Origin: Tolypothrix bouteillei VB521301 | Lineage (GTDB): Bacteria > Cyanobacteriota > Cyanobacteriia > Cyanobacteriales > Nostocaceae | NCBI RefSeq assembly: GCF_000760695.4 | Contig: NZ_JHEG04000001.1 | Span: 2,948,452 to 3,012,451 of the forward strand | Reading direction: 5' to 3' | DNA length: 64,000 nt | Shown here: positions 1 to 9,256 of the stretch, one piece after another | Layout: each line of letters begins with the position of its first letter | Numbering within the stretch: position 1 is the first letter of the stretch | The notes under the pieces: model-generated | Seen by the model: the letters and a program-made list of their open reading frames with translations, nothing else | Told to the model about the DNA's origin: nothing | The model's database searches: none | Position numbers and translations under genes: made by a program

Positions 1-3000
1 CGCAAATACTCTACAATCTGACCAATGGTACGTTTTTCTGCGAGTTCTTCTAAGTTAGGCTTGGGTAAATCGGGGTAGAGTTCTTGCAGTCCTCCCAAGA
101 TTTCTACTCGTTTGATGGAGTCAATCCCCAAATCTGCTTCCATATCCATGTCTAAATCAAGCATTTCGACTGGATAGCCCGTTTTTTCACTTGTGATTGC
201 TAACAACTGCTTATCCAAGTCAGCTAGATTGGTGTTCGCTACTTGAATAACATTAGAAACGGATGGAGTAATGGATACGGATGGTTGGGGTGTGGGAATA
301 ACAGATAACTTATCCTCTTCAGTACCTACTTCAGGATCTGCTACCACTGCGACTTTGTCTGCTTTCTCTACAGTCAAAGTTTCTACAACTGAATGCAATT
401 TGGCATCCATTTTAACAGCAGGTTGTGATTCAACCTCAAATACTTGCGCGGTAGTTGTAGGTAAGCTGAGATTTTCTTGTTTGGGTGTTGCTGGCTCTAC
501 AAAAATCTGGCTGGGGGTTTCTTTATTAACAACAGATGTTGTTACTTCAGAAGGAACGACAGGTTGAGTAATCGCTAATTTACCACCAATCAACTGTGAA
601 TACTCTTGTTGCAGGAGTTGGAAGAAGTTTTGAGTCACTTCTACTTGTGCTTTAAGATATTGCTCGTGAATGCGTAGAGTATCGCCTTGTTGATCGTGAA
701 ATTGCATCATGCTGCGCTCTAAACCTTCTATTAAAGAGGGCTTGAGCTTTGCAGTTTCTGTTGATGAAGGGTTGCTAGCTAACAAAGTATTTTGTTGCTG
801 CATGAGTTGGAAAAATGTTTTGACATATTCCGCTTGATGGTTGAGATATTGTCCGTGAACTTGCAAGTTCTCTTTCTGATTTTGCTGGAATTGTGTCAGG
901 ACGTACTCTAAGCTTGTTAAGACTTGTTGGTAGTTCACGAGTTGATTGGAGTTTGTTTGCATTTTCGCCTCTGGGACTGGTTGAGGTGAAGGAAGAGATG
1001 GGGAGATAGAGGGAGTGGGGGATGGGGTGAGGGGGGGAGTGGGAGATTTTTTCTCGGCTAATTTGGTCATAAAATCTGTGACCAATTGTTTTTGCGCCTC
1101 TTGGTGATTTGTATTGCCGTTACTTTCTTTGGGTGGTGTTGCAGGCGGTACGATCTGTTTGGGCTCAATTGAAATCACTTCTTTGCTTGTCGCTAATGTC
1201 ACTTGATGTCCATCTTGCAAAGCTTCTTGAAATGCCATCTTTGTTTTTTCTGACACATAGTTAATGCCATTTAAACGTACCGTCAATCCTTTGGTTTTCT
1301 TGGTTGCAGGTACAGTGGGGGGTAATTGATGGGGGTCAAGATTTTGTAATGGCATACCAGCGACGCGCAATTGCACGACAGCTTCTCTCATGGAGCGATC
1401 GCTATTCTTTTGAGCGCTGGGATTTAAAGCTACAGTAATATGAGGGCGATCGCCTAGAATTTCTTGCACTAGCCCTGTCAGAACTTTTCTCGGACCAAAT
1501 TCAACAAAGCAATAGCCTCCTGCAGCATAAATATGTTCTATTTCCTGCTTAAATAGGACGGGATTGCTGAGGTGATTTTCGAGGATTGTTTGAATAGCCT
1601 GTGCTTCCTGAGGGTATTGCTTTGCGGTGACGTTAGTGTAAACAGGTATTTTTGCGTTTTGGAACTTAACAGACTTGATTGCATTTGCAAAAGCTTTTTG
1701 AGCAAAAGCGATCGATGGTGTGTGGAAAGCTGCAGACACGGGTAGAGGTACAGCAGTTAATCCTTGCTCTTGTAACACCAGGCGGACTTTTGCGATTTCT
1801 GCAGCCGGACCTGCTAATACAACTTGACGGGGAGAATTGAGATTGGCAATAGATACCTTGGGATGCTGTTTTAAAATACCTTCTATTTTGCCGACTTCTT
1901 CTTTCACAGCCAGCATCGCCCCTGCATCGTAATCGGGGTCTTGAGGAGCAGCCATAGCTTGTCCTCTGGCTTTTACAAGGAAGCAATAATCTTCTTCGCT
2001 TAACACTCCTGCAGCCCATAAAGCTGTCAGTTCTCCAAAGCTATGCCCTGCAGCAAAATCTGCTTTAAAACCAGCTTGCTGTAATATTTTGAACAGACTT
2101 GCACTCAGCATTCCAATAGCGGGTTGAGCATATTCTGTCCTTTGTAAAGCTGCAACTTGAGCATTCTTTTCAGATTCTTCAAAGACAGGATGGGGAAAAA
2201 CTATGCTCGACAGAGTTTGCAAGTTATCTTTGAGCAACAAGCTATCCATGTAGCCAAACAGACGCTGCCCTACAGGGAAATTCATTACCAATTCCCGACC
2301 CATGTTCAAGTACTGAGAACCTTGACCGGAGAACAAAGCAACAACTTTACCTCCAAGGTTCATACCTGTTTGACGGTAAAAAATACCTTGAGGATGTTCC
2401 CATGATGCAGCAGAGGCTTTACTCTTGAGTAAGTCAATGCTGATTTGCAATAATTTACACGCCTCAGCAGAAGATTCTGCAACAAACCCAATTCTAGCTG
2501 CACTGAGAGGAATTTCTTGGGATTTAGATACCTCGACAAGTTCTGCATAATTTTTTGCTCCCGCCTCCGATTGGAGTTGAGCAAGCATTTCTTCACAGTT
2601 CGCTAATAACTGTGTGGGAGTTTGTGCAAACAACAAAATTTCGTTGGGAGTGCTGTGAACTCGGTATGTCTGTTCTTGTGGCGCTTCGTATTCTTCCAAG
2701 ACAACATGATAGTTAGTACCGCCAAAACCAAAAGAACTGATACCTGCACGTCTCGGTGCTTCTCCTTCTACACGAATCCAAGGTCTAGTTTCTGTATTTA
2801 AATAGAAAGGTGAGTTTGTAATATTGAGTTTGGGGTTGGGTTGAGTGATATTGATCGTAGGAGGTAAGATTTTATGGTGCAGTGCCAAAGCTGTCTTAAT
2901 GAGACTTGCAGCACCAGCAGCAGCTTTAGTATGTCCGATCTGAGACTTAACGGTACCGAGGGCGATGTACTGCTTCTTGGAGTTATTTTCTCCGAAGAAC

Positions 3001-4211
3001 TCGTTGATAGATGCAAATTCCGTAGGATCTCCAGCTAATGTTCCCGTGCCATGTGCTTCAATCAAGGAAACAGTCTCAGGTGGAAAACCAGCATCATCAT
3101 AAGCACGCTGCAATGCTTTGACTTGTCCTTCTTGGCGAGGTGCGTAAATACTCTTAAAGCGCCCATCACTAGAAGTACCAATTCCTTTGATGACTGCATA
3201 AATTTTGTCATTGTCTCGTATCGCATCATTCAGACGCTTGAGAAGAACCATCCCAATCCCTTCACCCAGCATCATCCCATCTGATTTAGCATCAAAGGGT
3301 TTGACGTTATCGCTAGGAGAAACAGCAGGTGTTTTGCTAAAACACATATATGCCATGATGGTGTTGTCAGTGTCCACTCCACCAGTCAGCATCATGTCAC
3401 AACGGTGTTCTATCAGTTCGCTAATTGCCATCTTTAAAGCAGCAAAGGAACTCGCACAAGCTGCATCGACTACGCAATTGATACCACCCAAGTTCAAACG
3501 GTTGGCAATTCTACCTGCAACTACGTTACCTAACATTCCTGGGAAAGCATTTTCATCCCAGTTTACGTAAGCGCTTTTGATTTTCTTGATAATTTTTTGG
3601 GTATCCTCATCGGATAAACCGCTACTTTTTAGAACCTTTTCCCAAACCGGATACTCTAACCGTGCAGCAAGTGGTAATCCCAATTGGCTTCCTGCGACAC
3701 CCAAGATGACTCCAATCGTTTCACGATTAAATTCGCGAGACGCATTGTAGCCAGCATCTTCCATTGCTTCTTTTGCAACAACCAAACTTAAAAGCTGTGC
3801 AACATCTGTGACTTCTAAAATGCTCGGGGGAATTCCAAACTCCATTGGGTCAAAATCAACGTAAGGAATAAACCCGCCTCGCTTGCAGTAGGTTTTTTCT
3901 TCTGGTGTTCTGGGATTCGGATCGTAGTACTCGTCTATGTTCCAGTGGGTTGATGGAACATCAGTAATACAGTCTTTTTTGTTAAGAATGTTTTGCCAGT
4001 ACTCTTGTAGATTTCTGGATTTAGCAAACAGAGAAGCCATACCCACGATGGCTATAGGGCTATTTTGTAATTTTCTGTTAATTTTATCGATTGACATAGA
4101 TTCTTCTGGCATCATTTTTTTTTCCTCAATACACTTGTTGACAACCTTTTCAAAATGACTGATTTCGGCTGCTAACTCCGCCAAGGCACTATCAATTGAA
4201 TGAGCAGACAT
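1..4211 (-). CDS. hglE: Heterocyst glycolipid synthase-type polyketide synthase (HglE/PfaA-like), C-terminus off the left edge
   Basis: Iterative type I polyketide synthase expected to build the long-chain alcohol backbone of heterocyst glycolipids. About 1403 residues are visible. The ketosynthase fills roughly residues 45-470, with active Cys252 in DAACASS, EAHGTGT and the IGHTKAAAG histidine. The acyltransferase follows at about 620-920, with Ser724 in GHSFGE. A long Gln-rich, coiled-coil-like and Pro/Ser linker spans about 1040-1330. The first acyl carrier domain carries Ser1365 in GIDSIKRVEI, the PfaA-type motif, and the frame is still open at base 1. The start at 4211 has no clear ribosome site. 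An in-frame ATG at 4115, giving MMPEESMSIDK, follows GAGG by nine A residues and may be the true start. The order of the neighbours matches the hgl/hgd island of Anabaena (recalled, not searched). A PUFA-like synthase is the alternative. Confidence 0.88.
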   Translation of the reverse strand, partial: MSAHSIDSALAELAAEISHFEKVVNKCIEEKKMMPEESMSIDKINRKLQNSPIAIVGMASLFAKSRNLQEYWQNILNKKDCITDVPSTHWNIDEYYDPNPRTPEEKTYCKRGGFIPYVDFDPMEFGIPPSILEVTDVAQLLSLVVAKEAMEDAGYNASREFNRETIGVILGVAGSQLGLPLAARLEYPVWEKVLKSSGLSDEDTQKIIKKIKSAYVNWDENAFPGMLGNVVAGRIANRLNLGGINCVVDAACASSFAALKMAISELIEHRCDMMLTGGVDTDNTIMAYMCFSKTPAVSPSDNVKPFDAKSDGMMLGEGIGMVLLKRLNDAIRDNDKIYAVIKGIGTSSDGRFKSIYAPRQEGQVKALQRAYDDAGFPPETVSLIEAHGTGTLAGDPTEFASINEFFGENNSKKQYIALGTVKSQIGHTKAAAGAASLIKTALALHHKILPPTINITQPNPKLNITNSPFYLNTETRPWIRVEGEAPRRAGISSFGFGGTNYHVVLEEYEAPQEQTYRVHSTPNEILLFAQTPTQLLANCEEMLAQLQSEAGAKNYAELVEVSKSQEIPLSAARIGFVAESSAEACKLLQISIDLLKSKASAASWEHPQGIFYRQTGMNLGGKVVALFSGQGSQYLNMGRELVMNFPVGQRLFGYMDSLLLKDNLQTLSSIVFPHPVFEESEKNAQVAALQRTEYAQPAIGMLSASLFKILQQAGFKADFAAGHSFGELTALWAAGVLSEEDYCFLVKARGQAMAAPQDPDYDAGAMLAVKEEVGKIEGILKQHPKVSIANLNSPRQVVLAGPAAEIAKVRLVLQEQGLTAVPLPVSAAFHTPSIAFAQKAFANAIKSVKFQNAKIPVYTNVTAKQYPQEAQAIQTILENHLSNPVLFKQEIEHIYAAGGYCFVEFGPRKVLTGLVQEILGDRPHITVALNPSAQKNSDRSMREAVVQLRVAGMPLQNLDPHQLPPTVPATKKTKGLTVRLNGINYVSEKTKMAFQEALQDGHQVTLATSKEVISIEPKQIVPPATPPKESNGNTNHQEAQKQLVTDFMTKLAEKKSPTPPLTPSPTPSISPSLPSPQPVPEAKMQTNSNQLVNYQQVLTSLEYVLTQFQQNQKENLQVHGQYLNHQAEYVKTFFQLMQQQNTLLASNPSSTETAKLKPSLIEGLERSMMQFHDQQGDTLRIHEQYLKAQVEVTQNFFQLLQQEYSQLIGGKLAITQPVVPSEVTTSVVNKETPSQIFVEPATPKQENLSLPTTTAQVFEVESQPAVKMDAKLHSVVETLTVEKADKVAVVADPEVGTEEDKLSVIPTPQPSVSITPSVSNVIQVANTNLADLDKQLLAITSEKTGYPVEMLDLDMDMEADLGIDSIKRVEILGGLQELYPDLPKPNLEELAEKRTIGQIVEYL

Positions 4212-4399
4212 AGGAGAAATTGTAATGATTGGTAGTGTGGGTCATTTAGTTACGTGCTCTTTATCGGGAGGAATAGTTAACAGTTAACAGTTAATAGCGA
4301 TCGCAATTCAGTAATACCCATAACGGAAGTTAGGGAATCCATAGGAGAATTTTTTCTTTTTGCCTGAAAAGATAACTATAAACTGTTCGCTGATAACTG

Positions 4400-4462
4400 G
4401 GAATTATGAATTATAAATTATGAATTATGAATTGAAGGTTTCAGCCTCCAATATTCATCATT
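4400..4462. repeat. AT-rich short repeats (GAATTAT and ATTCATC units)
   Basis: Several imperfect copies of GAATTAT, then copies of ATTCATC, lie between the PKS and the small gene to its right. The same GAATTAT/GAAGTAT motif recurs at about 11627-11657 across the end of the hgdA-like gene. This is typical spacer repeat material in this window; no function is visible. Confidence 0.6.
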
Positions 4463-4464
4463 CA

Positions 4465-4737
4465 TCATTCATAATTTGATAGTAGGTCAATAACATTGTT
4501 AAAGCTCGTAAAATAGTCTTGTAGTGCGATCGCAGCTCGTCCGGTGAATTCAATCCATTCGTCTTGATAGGAATCCTGAGAATCTTGAGAAACTGTTTCC
4601 GGGCTCAAGAGCGAAAAATTTGGAGTACTTATTAGAACAGAAATGCTGTTTTCTCCAATGCTAGTTTGATTATTTAACTTAACTGCGACCACATAGTTAG
4701 TGTTAATGATTACGTTTTGTATTTTGATAAATGCCAT
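4465..4737 (-). CDS. Small conserved-looking hypothetical protein upstream of hglE
   Basis: A 90-residue acidic protein beginning MAFIKIQNVIINTNYV. It alternates hydrophobic and polar residues in a beta-rich N-terminal half and ends in a helical segment (AAIALQDYFTSFNNVIDLL). There is no signal peptide, membrane segment or catalytic motif. It is co-directional with the PKS, about 250 bases upstream of it. Small ORFs are also present just before hglE in Anabaena, so an island-associated role is plausible but not shown. Function unknown. Confidence 0.6.
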   Translation of the reverse strand: MAFIKIQNVIINTNYVVAVKLNNQTSIGENSISVLISTPNFSLLSPETVSQDSQDSYQDEWIEFTGRAAIALQDYFTSFNNVIDLLSNYE

Positions 4738-5575
4738 AGACGATTTTGACGTTTAAGACAACATATTCTATGGAATTTGTACAAATTATATTTGACAAAT
4801 TCGTTACACAAAGCGCACTCCTCTCTCTCCACAAAAGTAAATAACTCAAACCATTGATTGAAGTCTTACTGAGTCTCAGCAATTTCGGTGGCTTTTAGTT
4901 TTTCGCTCTTAATAAACTAAAAAAATACCCGATCGGCTGGAAACGTGATAATTACTAAAAACACTAGCACAATCAGCTGAGATTGAATAGTTTTTTTTAA
5001 ATGTTTTTATAAAGAATGATTTTGTTGCAGATATGAACTTTTTGTAAATTTGTAAAAGTATAGTGTATTACGATTATGTAAATTGAATAATATCCTTGGT
5101 GACAGTTTTTCCAGCAATTTTGTTTTACAGATGTTTCTTTCTTCCCCGTACTAAATCCTGACTTCTTCTTTACGAGGCTCCCAATACTTATCGGGTTTTG
5201 CCGTTTTTTCCTCCCCTGGACAAAGGTGCATCCCCTGCTTGTCTCCCGCGATAATTTCTTTAACCGAGTAGTATTGACGAGGCTCCGCCTTGTAACATAT
5301 TGCCTGGAGGTGAAGATCTAGTTAAAAGATTGGAGGCGAAGCCTTTAGATTGGTATTTCCAAGCTCTGTCTGGGAACAAGTTAGTATGGTAGGCAATGCC
5401 TACCCAACCTAACTTTCAAAAAACAATAATGCGGTTTTGTAAATTGAATAACTTTCTAGAAAACTTCTATAAGTTCATAAAAATCAATGTGAATTGAGAG
5501 AACGTGATATTGTGCAAGAGCGAGAAACACGTCCGAGATTCTTGTAAAAACGCTCTTATAAAAGCGTCTTTACAA
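4738..5575. other. Gene-free AT-rich spacer with degraded repeats
   Basis: No ORF with coding character was found. From about 5165 to 5400 it holds short imperfect repeats around GAGGCTCCGCC, GGAGGCGAAGCC and GTAGGCAATGCCTACC, the kind of palindromic debris scattered through Nostocales genomes. The right end is simple AT-rich sequence downstream of the ParB-like gene. Confidence 0.5.
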
Positions 5576-6961
5576 CTAGTTATGCACATAACTTCGTGGC
5601 TCTGTTCTTCGTGATTCTGCTCTTTGAGCTTGTTTTCCAGTCCATGCTTGCCATCGTATGATTCCACGACTTACCAATTCAGGATTTTCATCTCCAATAA
5701 AACAGAGACGTCCCATTCTTTCACAGGTAATGAGAATTTCACCTTGTCCCATAAAGGGAGCTATCACGGAGTTATTTGGATTGGTGTACAAATGCAACAA
5801 ATAGTTGACTATACCCTCTACTCCGTCAATATTGATTGGTGCCTGTGGTTTTGGTATCGATTCGTAGGAGAAAAGTCCTAAGTAGATATTACCGAGAATC
5901 AATTCATACTGGAAAGGCATTCTCTGACGACGGCAAAATTCATAAACGTAACCTTCCGATCGCAGTACTGCGACGATTCTCGCCCGCTCCACGAGATAAT
6001 CGTGGTTCCAGGTTGGGGAAAGAGTTGCGATCGCAAGGGCGGCGCGATCGGGAAGCAGGTTTGTGAATTGTTCGCCTGATGTATGACTGCAAGAGGCAAT
6101 ATGCCGATCTAGTTTCCATTCCTCACCAACTTTAACGGAAACTTGGTTGGTAATTATTGTAGCTTTCTGAACTTGCTGCTCGGTTTGAACAGCATCACCA
6201 TCAAGAGCTAACTTTGCCTCCCTCTTTGCTTTTGCCATAGCGTTTTTCATGGCTTGTACTTGTATCTCTTGTTGCCTCAAACGCCAGTGTGCAGCACTTC
6301 TAGCTTGTCTGAGTGCTTCTTCTTCATCTCCTTTGGATTTGGCAGTTTCTAAAGCAAGTTCGGCTTGTTTTGCAAAGGCTCGTTCTTGACCTGCGGATCG
6401 GGCTATTTTTAGTAGCTCCGTCTTCATATTAGCAAGTGGCGTTCCCTTGATTTGTTCTTTAACACAGGAGTGAATATCTCGCGCAATTTGCTTGTCATGC
6501 TGCAAACTGCGTTCGCTGTATCCAATTTCTCTTGCTAAATCTGTCGTTGTTTTAGGTATTTGCGAAACTGTTTCGCGTCCCTTGTAAGTGTATTGGTTAT
6601 CTCCCGGTTTAGCCCTGAGTCCCAATCGGTCTAAAATGCGCTCGCGCTCCAATAACAGTTCCGCACGTTCCAGAATTTCTAGTTCATTGCGGATAAAATT
6701 CTCGTCAATCTCCGCCAAGCGGCTTTGGTCAACATCGTCATAATCAACAATATTGCACTCGATTTTCTCAAGTCCCAATTGCTTGCACGCCGTCAGACGG
6801 TGCAATCCAGCAATCAAGTTAAACTTACTATCCACCGTAATTGGGTTTAATAGACCGTTAGCTTGAATGGAATCCTTTAATTCCTTCACTTTTTCGTCAT
6901 TTACAGGACGGCGGTTAGAACCATATTTGATCTTGTCTATGGATACTGACTTTATAGGCAT
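5576..6961 (-). CDS. ParB-like domain protein fused to a degenerate DNA methyltransferase-like C-terminus
   Basis: A 461-residue protein. Residues 1-110 form a ParB/Srx fold: NRRPVNDEKVKELKDSI, then IAGLHRLTACKQLG (the GxxR box) and ENFIRNELEILERAELL. Residues 115-165 look like the following helix-turn-helix region (TTDLAREIGYSERSLQHD). Residues 170-250 are an Ala/Lys/Glu/Arg-rich helical stretch. The C-terminal 150 residues resemble a beta-class N4/N6 methyltransferase: APFMGQGEILITCERMG fits the SAM-binding DPFxGxGT block and is followed by WQAWTGKQA. The catalytic DPPY-like motif is missing where ATLSPTWNHDYL stands, so methylation is unlikely. Similar ParB-methylase proteins occur on phages and plasmids. 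A sequence-specific DNA-binding role is inferred. It sits alone between hglE and hgdB. Confidence 0.78.
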   Translation of the reverse strand: MPIKSVSIDKIKYGSNRRPVNDEKVKELKDSIQANGLLNPITVDSKFNLIAGLHRLTACKQLGLEKIECNIVDYDDVDQSRLAEIDENFIRNELEILERAELLLERERILDRLGLRAKPGDNQYTYKGRETVSQIPKTTTDLAREIGYSERSLQHDKQIARDIHSCVKEQIKGTPLANMKTELLKIARSAGQERAFAKQAELALETAKSKGDEEEALRQARSAAHWRLRQQEIQVQAMKNAMAKAKREAKLALDGDAVQTEQQVQKATIITNQVSVKVGEEWKLDRHIASCSHTSGEQFTNLLPDRAALAIATLSPTWNHDYLVERARIVAVLRSEGYVYEFCRRQRMPFQYELILGNIYLGLFSYESIPKPQAPINIDGVEGIVNYLLHLYTNPNNSVIAPFMGQGEILITCERMGRLCFIGDENPELVSRGIIRWQAWTGKQAQRAESRRTEPRSYVHN

Positions 6962-7985
6962 AAGCGCTGTTCTTGAGTATTGTTAGTAATGAAAGTACCA
7001 ACAATAAGACATCCCTAATATATTTCATCAGTGTTCTCAGAAACATGAATTTTGTGATAAGCCTGATGAAAATGTCTTATAAATTGCCACCCTACTAAGA
7101 ACTAGTTTCAATATGAAGTTTGGCTTGTAAAGTGCAAAATGAACTTTACAAATTCTTTGAAAACCCTAGAATGAAGCTATTAAATCACGATACAAGTTTT
7201 AAGATTTAAAATTTTGAACTTGTTCTGTATAATTTGCATCTATTCGCTTTTAAGGGTTTATGCTTCATACTATTCACTGCTCTTAGCGTCAGTTGATTTA
7301 GAGTCAATGAAGGCACCTCTTGCCAGAAAGTTCCCAATTTAGAGAGTAAAATCATCAAGAAAAATGATTGTTTCCTGTTATAAAGGGTTTCTAAAAACTT
7401 TCTGTAGTTTGGAAAACATTTTCTCTAAATAAAAAAATTTTAAATATAAAGTTCATAGAAAATTAGGAGCTGTACTTATTGAAAACATTAGTAAAGATAC
7501 AAGAAACGCAGTTGTTTTAAAATCTACACGCTCCAGACTCTGTACTGAGAATTGTCACTCACAAGGTACATATACAAGACACTTTAATTATGTACGAGTG
7601 TAAATCAAATCCTTCTTTATCAAGCCTTCTGGTTCGCCAACCGCTTGGGTTTGGACAAGCGTCTTCGGGACTAAACTCACCACCAACCCACCAAGCAAAT
7701 AAATGATTTCGATTGACAAAAGAAAAGTTTTTTGCGAATATGGTGAACAAGTTTTGGCAATTTATCTCCAGCAGCCCTTCGTTTTGCTCGAGATCGACAA
7801 TTTGTGATAAAGATCCATATTTCATACAGCAGTTATCAAGTTACAGTTATAAGTCAAGGTTCATCAGTTTATCCAGTTAAGCAATAACTGATGAAGTTGG
7901 ATGAAGAACAGGTATGTATGAGTATTTCGTATTGATAACTGTCCGCCAATGACTGAATGTAGACCAGCATAAGAGAGATAAAAAT
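6962..7985. other. Long AT-rich spacer upstream of hgdB
   Basis: About 1 kb without a convincing gene. It must hold the hgdB promoter and probably that of the ParB-like gene. No certain NtcA site (GTA-N8-TAC) or sigma consensus could be assigned by eye. One weak minus-strand ORF lies at 7559-7825 (listed separately). Confidence 0.45.
7559..7825 (-). CDS. Doubtful small ORF
   Basis: An 88-residue frame starting MKYGSLSQIVDLEQNEG, with a Trp- and Pro-containing middle (WWVGGEFSPEDACPNPSGW). No family was recognised. The composition is protein-like, but there are no repeats, signal peptide or neighbours that argue for it. It could be a gene remnant or chance. Confidence 0.2.
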   Translation of the reverse strand: MKYGSLSQIVDLEQNEGLLEINCQNLFTIFAKNFSFVNRNHLFAWWVGGEFSPEDACPNPSGWRTRRLDKEGFDLHSYIIKVSCICTL

Positions 7986-9197
7986 ATGGCAGCAGACAAA
8001 GAAAGCGAGTTGTACACCAAACCCCCATATCGCTGGCGATTCATATTAGCAGCTCTCATCGCTTCAGCTACCGGATTGATATTCTATTACAGTTTTGCAA
8101 AGCGAGAAACGACTCCGACCACACAAGCACCCAAAACTGTAAAGGTTGCTCCTCCTAAAATTGAGGTAACTGCTCTAGGACGTTTACAACCTCAAGGAAA
8201 AGTCACTAAATTGTTTCCTCCAAGTTCTCTCAGTGGTGTTCGAGTAGAAAAACTGTTAGTTGAGGAAAGCGATCGCATTCAAGCAGGACAAGTCGTCGCT
8301 TTATTAGAAGGTTACGGTCGTGCTAAAGCAGCATTACAACAATCTTTAGATAAAGTGCAAGTTGCTCAAGCTGAACTAGCACAGACAAAAGCCGGAGCTA
8401 AAAAAGGTGATATTGAAGCGCAAAAAGCAACCGTCACGCGCCTCGAATCACAATTAAAAGGAGAAACGGCTTCACAACAAGCAACAATTGCTCGTTTGCA
8501 GGCGCAATTAAACAATGCTCAAACAGAGAATAACCGCTATCAACAGCTTTATAAAGAAGGAGCAATTTCTGCTTCCACAGCAGATGACAAGCGCTTGCAG
8601 GAAGAAACCGTACAGCAACAACTTAGAGAAGCCAAAGCAAACCTTGATAGTACTGTCAACACCTTAAAAGACCAAATTAAAGAGGCAAAAGCCAAGTTGA
8701 ACAGTGTTCAAGAAGTCCGTGGAGTAGACGTTCAGCTAGCAGAAGCCGAAGTTAAGAGTGCGCGTACAGCCGTTCAACAATCAAAAGCAGACTTAGATTT
8801 AACAAAGCTTGTATCTCCCATCAACGGTCAAGTTTTGAAAGTCCATGCCAAAACAGGAGAAGTCAATAGCAGTGACGGAATTGTTGAGATTGGAAAAACA
8901 TCTCAAATGTATGTAGAAGCAGAAGTCTATCAGACTGATATTCATAAAGTACGCGTAGGTCAAAAAGCCACAATAACCAGCACAGCTTTTTCAGGTGCAA
9001 TACAAGGAACTGTCAGCACTATTGGTTTGCAAGTTGACAGACAAAATATTTTAAGTGTTAATCCAGCCGCCGAAACAGACCGCAGAGTCATTCCGGTAAA
9101 AATCCGTATCGATCGTCCAAAAGACAGCGAAAAAGTCGCAGGTTTAACTGGTTTACAAGTGGATGTCGCCATCGAAGTTCAGCGATCGGGAAAGTAA
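7986..9197 (+). CDS. hgdB: Membrane fusion protein of glycolipid exporter, DevB/HgdB family
   Basis: The periplasmic adaptor of a DevBCA-type exporter, 403 residues. A short cytoplasmic tail is followed by one membrane helix at residues 18-36 (FILAALIASATGLIFYYSF). A lipoyl-like half (GRLQPQGKV, then EGYGRAKA) comes next, then a long alpha-helical hairpin at about 115-275 rich in Ala, Gln and Lys. The second lipoyl half is LVSPINGQVLKVHAKTGE, and beta-barrel domains end the protein (VEAEVYQTDIHKVRVGQKA). In heterocysts such proteins link an inner-membrane ABC pump to a TolC-like outer-membrane channel. It is first in a rightward run with hgdC 59 bases downstream, so an operon is likely. The assignment to HgdB rather than DevB rests on the island context. 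Confidence 0.88.
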   Translation: MAADKESELYTKPPYRWRFILAALIASATGLIFYYSFAKRETTPTTQAPKTVKVAPPKIEVTALGRLQPQGKVTKLFPPSSLSGVRVEKLLVEESDRIQAGQVVALLEGYGRAKAALQQSLDKVQVAQAELAQTKAGAKKGDIEAQKATVTRLESQLKGETASQQATIARLQAQLNNAQTENNRYQQLYKEGAISASTADDKRLQEETVQQQLREAKANLDSTVNTLKDQIKEAKAKLNSVQEVRGVDVQLAEAEVKSARTAVQQSKADLDLTKLVSPINGQVLKVHAKTGEVNSSDGIVEIGKTSQMYVEAEVYQTDIHKVRVGQKATITSTAFSGAIQGTVSTIGLQVDRQNILSVNPAAETDRRVIPVKIRIDRPKDSEKVAGLTGLQVDVAIEVQRSGK

Positions 9198-9256
9198 CTA
9201 GTGACAGTAACGATTTACTTATTTCGCAACCAATAACTGTATTCAAAGCTTGAACC

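Noticed and set aside
5467..5667. 66-residue ORF overlapping the end of the ParB-like gene
   Set aside because: It overlaps a much better supported frame and has no independent evidence.
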